Under the pieces are notes generated by a model that saw only the letters and a program-made list of their open reading frames with translations, searched no databases and was not told the DNA's origin. The translations under genes and the position numbers were made by a program. DNA of 24,816 nucleotides from an uncultured Eubacteriales bacterium (GTDB taxonomy: Bacteria; Bacillota; Clostridia; Oscillospirales; CAG-272): contig CAKSVM010000047.1 of NCBI GenBank assembly GCA_934503195.1, positions 1 to 24,816 of the forward strand, in the 5' to 3' direction. Position 1 is the stretch's first letter; every line of letters begins with the position of its first letter. Of the stretch, positions 21,728 through 24,816 are shown piece by piece.

Positions 21728-22267
21728 TCAGACAGCGGCGACGACCATGAGGTCTGACGCCAGAACCATGCTCTTTGTGCGTCTGATGACCGGGATGTTG
21801 TAGGGATTTCTCGAAAAAACCTCGTAGAGCGAGCAGAGCTTGTCGACAAACGAGACGAGATGGCTCTCCTTGTATCTCGGGATCAGCGGCACGAGCGGGA
21901 ACATATGCCGTGTGATGATGTCGCGCTCGACGTCAGAGAGATCGAAGTCGAAAAGCGCGTTGTAGAAAGCCGTGAAGGGGTGCGAAAAGCCGTGGAGACC
22001 GTTTTTCCGCTTCGGCTCGATGTGCCAGTCGTAGAGGAAATAATCGTGTAAGAGTGCGCCGCGGACAAGCTCATAGATTCTGAAGCCGAGAAAACTGAGC
22101 TTCGTGGCGATCATGAAGCAGAAGTACGCGACGGCGATGCTGTGCAGAAGACAGGATGTGTTGCCGTGCTGAATGTATTCCTCCTCGATCGCGAAGCGCG
22201 AGCCGCTCATCGTATTGAGTACGAGCCGCGAAAAGGTCAGCGACAGCGAGGTCTTGGCCTGCGTCAT
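21728..22267 (-). CDS. HD-domain protein, likely phosphohydrolase
   Basis: A 179-residue protein with the metal-binding HD pattern: His42 in LLHSIAV, His74-Asp75 in ALLHDYF, His96 in HGFSHP, His121 in TRHMFP and Asp142 in FVDKLCS. The segments RGALLHDYFLYDWH, GFSHPFTAFYNA and ERDIITRHMFPL mark a common Firmicute HD group without assigned substrate. HD proteins hydrolyse phosphate esters of nucleotides and other small molecules. Its ATG overlaps the acyl carrier protein stop by four bases (ATGA), so the two are translated together. ACP phosphodiesterase AcpH belongs to the HD superfamily, so an action on the ACP prosthetic group is conceivable, but this is only inference from position. Confidence 0.85.
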   Translation of the reverse strand: MTQAKTSLSLTFSRLVLNTMSGSRFAIEEEYIQHGNTSCLLHSIAVAYFCFMIATKLSFLGFRIYELVRGALLHDYFLYDWHIEPKRKNGLHGFSHPFTAFYNALFDFDLSDVERDIITRHMFPLVPLIPRYKESHLVSFVDKLCSLYEVFSRNPYNIPVIRRTKSMVLASDLMVVAAV

Positions 22268-22488
22268 TCGATCGACTGGAGATAATTTACGATATCTCCG
22301 ACGCTGATGAACTTCGAGAGCTGCTTGTCGTCGATCTCGACTCCGAGCTTATCCTCGCAGAGAAGAACAAGGTCAGCGAGCTCGAGCGAGTTGATGCCGA
22401 GATCCTTGGCAAGCTCGGCGTCCATGGTTATCTGATCCGGGTCGATCGAAAGCTCGTCGACAAGGATGTTTTTGAACTGTTCGTACAT
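22264..22488 (-). CDS. acpP: Acyl carrier protein
   Basis: A 74-residue acidic four-helix ACP. Ser34 in LGINSLELADLV is the site for the 4'-phosphopantetheine arm; the usual DSL is NSL here. The rest (ELSIDPDQITMDAELAKDLG, EDKLGVEIDD, ISVGDIVNYLQSI) fits the family. I chose the ATG at 22488: GGAGGA lies ten bases before it, whereas the in-frame ATG at 22497 stands only one or two bases from that site. It starts 19 bases behind the acyl ligase and overlaps the HD gene, so it is probably a dedicated carrier for that ligase rather than the housekeeping ACP of fatty acid synthesis. The symbol marks the family only. Confidence 0.9.
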   Translation of the reverse strand: MYEQFKNILVDELSIDPDQITMDAELAKDLGINSLELADLVLLCEDKLGVEIDDKQLSKFISVGDIVNYLQSIE

Positions 22489-22507
22489 TGGTATCATTCC
22501 TCCGGTT

Positions 22508-24244
22508 TTACTGCTTGTTTTCGTAAACAAAACGCTTGATTTTCTTTGTGGTGGTCTTCTCGAACTCTTCCTTGTGGATCTCGATGTCGGTCATGTGTTT
22601 GAACGAAGGGAGAGAACGGTTTATTTCATTGACGGCCTCGCGGAGAGTCGATTCGATCTCCTCGTCCGATTTGCCCTCAAATTTGTCGTAATTCGGGTGG
22701 ATGAGCGCGGTGATGACCGTCTCGCCCGATTCGCTCTTGCGGCCGAGGACGATTGATTCCGAGATGAGATCGCAGTGCGAGAGGTGTTCCTCAAGCTCCT
22801 CGGGGAAGACGTTCTTGCCGTTTGAGAGGATTATGACGTTCTTCTTGCGTCCGGTGATGAAGATGTAGCCGTCGTTGTCGATGTAACCGATGTCTCCGGT
22901 CTTGAACCAGAAGTTGTTCTCGAAGTTCTTCATGTCGTGCGTGAAGGCCTTCTTGGTCGCGGCTTCGTCCTTGTAGTAGCCGAGCATGACGTTGTCGCCC
23001 TTGACGACAATTTCGCCGTAGTCATCGGTGGGATCCTTATCGATGCGGACGCGGCAGCGGTTGACCGGCTTTCCGACCGAGCCGAATTTCGGCGCGCCGT
23101 TCGGGTTTACCGAGACGAGCGGAGCGCATTCGGTGATTCCGTAGCCCTCGAAGACCACGATTCCCCAGCTGTAGAGATCACGTAAAATCTGCGGGCTTAT
23201 CGGCGCGCCGCCACAGATCGCCGACTGGAGATTACCGCCGAAGGCGTCGAGGATCTCGGCGAAGAATTTCTTCCGCAGGTCGATTCCGAGCTTCAGGAGG
23301 AAGTCGCTGGTCTTCATTGCCGAGCGGACCTTCTTTTCCATGCCCTTCTTCTTTATATTGTCCCAGATCTTCTTGTAGAAGGTCTCAAGGAACATCGGAA
23401 CGAGGACAAGCGCGGTCGGCTTGTAGTTCTGGATGTTGCGCTGAACGTATTTGAGGCTGTCGTTTATGAAGACCGAGCAGCCGAGGTTGATGACCGCGAG
23501 GTGCATACAGGTCATCTCAAAGGTGTGATGCTGAGGGAGAACCGAGACGAGCTTTGTCTTCGAGTCGTAGGGGACGCCCTTGCAGGACGCGTCGGCCGCG
23601 GCGACGAGATTTTTCATGCAGAGCATAACGCCCTTCGCGGTTCCGGTCGTACCCGACGTGAAGAGGATCGCACAGAGACGTTCCTGATCGAGCGTGCCTA
23701 AGTAATAGTTGTTGTTATGCGCGTCAAGAGCCTGTTTTCCGAGCTTCTGAACATCGTCCCACGGCATGACCTGCGGGTTCGCGGGGAGCGTGGAATCAAC
23801 GTTGTCCTCGCCCTTCATCGGGATGAAGAAGCGGACTTCGGGCATTTTGTCGGCCATTTTCGTGAGGACGCCGTTCAGGGACTCCTCATAGACGACGGCC
23901 TTGCACTCGGCGCGGTTTATGAAGTTGACAATCTCCTCGGGCGAGACCTCGCGGTCGATCGGGACGATGACTCCGGTCGAGTTGACCGTTCCGAGATAGG
24001 CGACCGTGAACTTTGCCGACGTGTGGGAGATCAGCGCAATGTGTTCGCCGCGGATTCCGAGCGTGTCGAGCGCGGTTCCGAAGTTTTCGACCTCGTCGCG
24101 CAGACGGTTGTAGGAGAAATGAACTTCCTGTTTGTCTTCTTTATATACGTAGAGATCCTTCTCGCCGAAGAAAGCGGCCGAGGTGAGGACCATGTCGCGG
24201 AGATCCTTGATCTCGCGGGGGAGGTCACGCTTGAAAGGTTTCAT
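22508..24244 (-). CDS. Long-chain fatty acyl ligase (acyl-CoA/acyl-ACP synthetase, ANL superfamily)
   Basis: A 578-residue AMP-forming ligase that activates a fatty acid with ATP and passes it to CoA or an ACP. Motifs: LFTSGTTGTAKGVM (about 195-208, phosphate loop), VSVLPQHHTFEM near 233, GGAPIS and EGYGITECAPLVSVN (345-380), WFKTGDIGYIDNDGYIFITG (446-465) with the hinge GRKKNVIILSNGKNVFPEEL, and the catalytic Lys of TTTKKIKR near residue 570. It is of the long-chain (FadD-like) type, with no N-terminal signal and no clear membrane helix. AGGAGTGC stands before the ATG and a consensus promoter further up. As the first gene before a dedicated ACP it may act as an acyl-ACP synthetase; a CoA role is the alternative. 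Confidence 0.92.
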   Translation of the reverse strand: MKPFKRDLPREIKDLRDMVLTSAAFFGEKDLYVYKEDKQEVHFSYNRLRDEVENFGTALDTLGIRGEHIALISHTSAKFTVAYLGTVNSTGVIVPIDREVSPEEIVNFINRAECKAVVYEESLNGVLTKMADKMPEVRFFIPMKGEDNVDSTLPANPQVMPWDDVQKLGKQALDAHNNNYYLGTLDQERLCAILFTSGTTGTAKGVMLCMKNLVAAADASCKGVPYDSKTKLVSVLPQHHTFEMTCMHLAVINLGCSVFINDSLKYVQRNIQNYKPTALVLVPMFLETFYKKIWDNIKKKGMEKKVRSAMKTSDFLLKLGIDLRKKFFAEILDAFGGNLQSAICGGAPISPQILRDLYSWGIVVFEGYGITECAPLVSVNPNGAPKFGSVGKPVNRCRVRIDKDPTDDYGEIVVKGDNVMLGYYKDEAATKKAFTHDMKNFENNFWFKTGDIGYIDNDGYIFITGRKKNVIILSNGKNVFPEELEEHLSHCDLISESIVLGRKSESGETVITALIHPNYDKFEGKSDEEIESTLREAVNEINRSLPSFKHMTDIEIHKEEFEKTTTKKIKRFVYENKQ

Positions 24245-24336
24245 TGCAGCACTCCTGAATTTATGTTTTACGTTATGTATGTGGTTTTAGGCGTACAAAG
24301 GTTACAGTTTTGTTCACCCTGAAACTATATAAAACT

Positions 24337-24365
24337 ATTATACACCATTTTTCGCGTTTTGTCAA
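24337..24365 (-). promoter_or_regulatory. Sigma-A promoter of the acyl ligase operon
   Basis: On the - strand TTGACA (24360-24365), 17 bp, TATAAT (24337-24342). Here TG stands directly against the -10 box without the usual spacer base. The leader is about 85 bases, AT-rich, with no FapR- or FabT-like operator recognised. Confidence 0.9.
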
Positions 24366-24386
24366 GAGATTTTGATATATTTTCAG

Positions 24387-24416
24387 AAAATCCGTCCGGG
24401 AGCACTCCCGGACGGA
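24387..24416 (-). terminator. Intrinsic terminator behind the aminopeptidase gene
   Basis: An 11-bp perfect stem TCCGTCCGGGA / TCCCGGACGGA around a four-base loop, then TTTTC on the - strand, eight bases behind the aminopeptidase stop. Confidence 0.92.
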
Positions 24417-24424
24417 GGATGATG

Positions 24425-24816
24425 TCAGATCTCGCGGGTCATATAGGCGAGCTTTTCACGGTCGCTTGCGCAGAGGTAGGGCGAGAGAACCCCGAAGACC
24501 TTCTTGTGGTAGTCGTTGAGTTTTTTCACGTCGCTTTCGTCCATGTACTTCTTGTCGATTCCGTCGAGGTCGATCGGGCAGTAGGTGATGTTCTCGAACT
24601 TCAGGAACTGGCCGTACTCGTTGTGAAGAGCCTTTTCGGTGACAAGCTCGTTCTCGATGCGGATTCCGTGGCTTCCCTCGACGTAGACGCCCGGCTCGTC
24701 GGTCGTGATCATGCCGACCTCAAGCTTCTTGTCGCCGTTCTTCCAGTGGAAGCGGTTCGGACCCTCATGGACGCTCAGCAGATAGCCGACTCCGTGACCA
24801 GTGCCGCAGCGGTAGT
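24425..24816 (-). CDS. Xaa-Pro aminopeptidase (peptidase M24B), 3' part
   Basis: The last 129 residues of a metallopeptidase that removes an N-terminal residue before proline. The frame is open to the window edge, so the start and the first metal ligands are outside. Visible are GTGHGVGYLLSVHEGPNR, which holds the metal-binding His, MITTDEPGVYVEG with the first Glu, and RIENELVTE with the second Glu; then the M24-type C-terminal domain (FENITYCPIDLDGIDKKYM, LNDYHKKVFGVLSPYL) typical of the long two-metal AMPP of about 600 residues. It is closed by a terminator. Confidence 0.93.
   Translation of the reverse strand, partial: YRCGTGHGVGYLLSVHEGPNRFHWKNGDKKLEVGMITTDEPGVYVEGSHGIRIENELVTEKALHNEYGQFLKFENITYCPIDLDGIDKKYMDESDVKKLNDYHKKVFGVLSPYLCASDREKLAYMTREI

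Noticed and set aside
1..24816. CRISPR arrays, tRNA or rRNA genes, intact insertion sequences, phage genes.
   Set aside because: No regularly spaced repeats, cloverleaf-like genes, intact transposases or phage proteins were seen in either strand.

Overview
The window looks like a chromosomal segment from an anaerobic Firmicute of the class Clostridia, probably Oscillospirales-like. The evidence is a moderately GC-rich coding content with AT-rich intergenic gaps, strong GGAGG-type ribosome binding sites, consensus sigma-A promoters, long-form HPF, a DUF6472 mini-protein, an RNHCP protein and paired AGCS/NSS sodium symporters. TGA is used as an ordinary stop. No rRNA, tRNA, CRISPR array, intact transposon or phage gene was seen.

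Left arm (1-5400, + strand): the 3' part of a copper P-type ATPase (copA), a CopZ-like copper chaperone, a polysaccharide flippase overlapping copZ by one base, a YwqG/DUF1963 protein and a GT4 glycosyltransferase, closed by a two-way terminator. Next (5400-7640) are long-form hpf on the - strand and a divergently transcribed uracil permease, whose start site resembles that of E. coli pyrBI. At 7650-8970 (- strand) an acetyltransferase of the xenobiotic (XAT/CatB/Vat) family sits behind a short leader with a six-codon reading frame and a terminator-like hairpin, followed by an RNHCP zinc-ribbon gene. A decayed Rpn-family nuclease gene (9026-9820, +) keeps its promoter and terminator.

Centre (9820-16640, - strand): citrate synthase, a broken sugar-type ABC solute-binding lipoprotein gene, a DUF6472 mini-gene, rplM-rpsI with a structured leader, and a complete NitT/TauT-type ABC importer operon (binding protein, permease, ATPase).

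Right arm (16640-24816, - strand): a large polytopic membrane protein, an AGCS symporter behind a glycine riboswitch, an NSS symporter, a three-gene operon of long-chain acyl ligase, acyl carrier protein and HD-domain protein, and the 3' end of an Xaa-Pro aminopeptidase.

Ten promoters fit one pattern: TTGACA-like -35, exactly 17 bp, TATAAT-like -10, nine of them with TGR directly before the -10. The most interesting signals are regulatory: the attenuator-like leader before the acetyltransferase, the AATTTG start of the uracil permease transcript, the glycine riboswitch with a competing upstream strand, and a pair of small palindromes placed just behind two stop codons. Two genes are clearly broken; because both breaks include a single-base frameshift, sequencing error has to be excluded for that part.
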